Assembly: GCA_018304445.1 (NCBI GenBank)
Contig: JAGVWD010000068.1
Coordinates: forward strand, 1 to 5,921
Reading direction: 5' to 3'
DNA: 5,921 nucleotides
Source: Candidatus Iainarchaeum sp.
GTDB lineage: Archaea; Iainarchaeota; Iainarchaeia; Iainarchaeales; JAXPJC01
Part shown: positions 5,284 to 5,921 of the stretch, piece by piece
Numbering within the stretch: position 1 is the stretch's first letter
Layout of the letters: the number at the start of each line of letters is the position of its first letter
The notes under the pieces: generated by a model
Databases searched by the model: none
What the model was told of the DNA's origin: nothing
The model's input: the letters and a program-made list of their open reading frames with translations, nothing else
Made by a program: the position numbers and the translations under genes

Positions 5284-5921
5284 TAGTCCGCCAGTTCAAA
5301 ATATATTCTTCTATTCTCTGCGCCCTTGTTGTCAAGCCTTGTTATTTTTATTTTCCCGATTTCCTTCGTATTGCGCACATGGGTTCCGCCATCCGCCTGC
5401 CTGTCATAATCGCCTATGCTTATTACCCTGAAATCGGAAATTACTTTCGGAAACAAATCCCTCAATCTAAAAATCTCAGGGATTTTCATTGCCTCCTCCC
5501 TTGCAATGTATGAAATTGCGATTGGAAGTGCGCTTACAACAATTTCATTCGCCTTCTCCTCAAACCCCTGCAGCAAATTCCTGTCAAAGTCCTTCACATT
5601 ATAATCCATCCTGCTCTCCTCAAACCCCAGCTGATTGCCTGTTATGAGCGAGCCGATTTCTTTGTAAATTACGGCAGCAAGCACATGCGCGGCTGAATGC
5701 ATCCTCATCATCTTATAGCGCATTTCCCAGTCTATTGCGCCATTAACCTGCACGCCGGCCTGAAGCCCTTCAAAAGAATCCAGCTCATGCAATACTTTCC
5801 CTGAAACTTTCTCAACGCTTTTTACCGCATATTCCCTGCCGCCCGCAATTATTTTTCCGGTATCGCCCAGCTGCCCTCCGCCTCTCGGATAAAAAGCAGT
5901 TTTGTCCAGCTCAATTTTATT
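5283..5921 (-). CDS. alaX: AlaX, stand-alone alanyl-tRNA editing protein (5' end outside window)
   Basis: AlaX deacylates tRNA-Ala mischarged with Ser or Gly, acting in trans beside alanyl-tRNA synthetase. The window holds the last 212 codons; the start lies past the right edge, with probably 15-25 residues missing judged by AlaX-M family length. The frame carries the glycine-rich motif FYPRGGGQLGDTG (5856-5894), which places it with AlaX-M rather than the shorter AlaX-S. The editing and zinc motif HSAAH is at 5685-5699 in RMHSAAHVL. The second metal motif reads ADGGTHVRNTKEIG; the residue before GGTH, Cys in canonical CGGTH (codon 5391-5393), is Asp here. The C-terminal NKGAENRRIYFEL matches the conserved end of the family. 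There is no synthetase catalytic domain in the window. The gene ends in a hairpin and T-runs, separate from the acylphosphatase-like gene, which has its own promoter. Confidence 0.94.
   Translation of the reverse strand, partial: NKIELDKTAFYPRGGGQLGDTGKIIAGGREYAVKSVEKVSGKVLHELDSFEGLQAGVQVNGAIDWEMRYKMMRMHSAAHVLAAVIYKEIGSLITGNQLGFEESRMDYNVKDFDRNLLQGFEEKANEIVVSALPIAISYIAREEAMKIPEIFRLRDLFPKVISDFRVISIGDYDRQADGGTHVRNTKEIGKIKITRLDNKGAENRRIYFELAD

Noticed and set aside
5178..5513. Plus-strand 111-codon frame beginning near a TATA-like sequence
   Set aside because: Most of it is antisense to conserved AlaX codons, and its composition (Cys/Tyr/Phe-rich) is typical of a shadow frame.
1..5921. CRISPR array, tRNA/rRNA, insertion sequence or defence/mobile system
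   Set aside because: No regularly spaced repeats, no cloverleaf or rRNA segments recognised, and no transposase, integrase or nuclease motifs in any frame. The only dispersed repeat is the two-copy 24-base element.

Overview
The window looks like archaeal chromosome, most likely from a small-genome DPANN-type lineage (Woesearchaeota/Pacearchaeota-like). That placement is inferred from gene content and style; no rRNA or marker gene is present. The evidence for an archaeon is a stand-alone AlaX editing protein, an acylphosphatase with a long C-terminal tail, a COG2426-type membrane protein, a secreted multi-Ig/FN3 protein with a C-terminal anchor, and box A (TATA) elements a fixed 27-28 bases ahead of start codons with no Shine-Dalgarno site. 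No phage, transposon, CRISPR or defence genes are visible.

Layout, left to right. (1) Positions 1-2914, minus strand: the first 971 residues of a large surface protein, with signal peptide, Ig-like and fibronectin type III modules, a helical stalk, one membrane helix and a cytoplasmic tail; its stop lies beyond position 1. (2) 2915-3001: a divergent promoter region. (3) 3002-3427, plus strand: a small multi-drug export family (COG2426/PF06695) membrane protein. (4) 3429-4382, minus strand: a complete CorA-type divalent cation channel, converging on gene 3 with one base between the stop codons. (5) 4383-4586: a symmetric TATA element, a candidate 31-residue basic small protein on the plus strand (4444-4539), and one copy of a 24-base repeat. 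(6) 4587-5126, minus strand: an acylphosphatase-like domain with a heptad-repeat tail. (7) 5127-5282: promoter(s) for gene 6, the second copy of the 24-base repeat, and a hairpin with T-runs ending gene 8. (8) 5283-5921, minus strand: AlaX, lacking only its first residues, which lie past the right edge.

The genes do not form an obvious pathway. Most appear to be single-gene transcription units, alternately divergent and convergent. They cover cell surface (1), membrane transport (3, 4), translation quality control (8) and a small cytosolic enzyme-like protein (6). No intergenic stretch exceeds about 205 bases. The least explained parts are the basic small ORF opposite corA, the repeat found just downstream of two minus-strand genes, and the modified active-site loop of the acylphosphatase-like protein. 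I found no convincing new multi-gene system.
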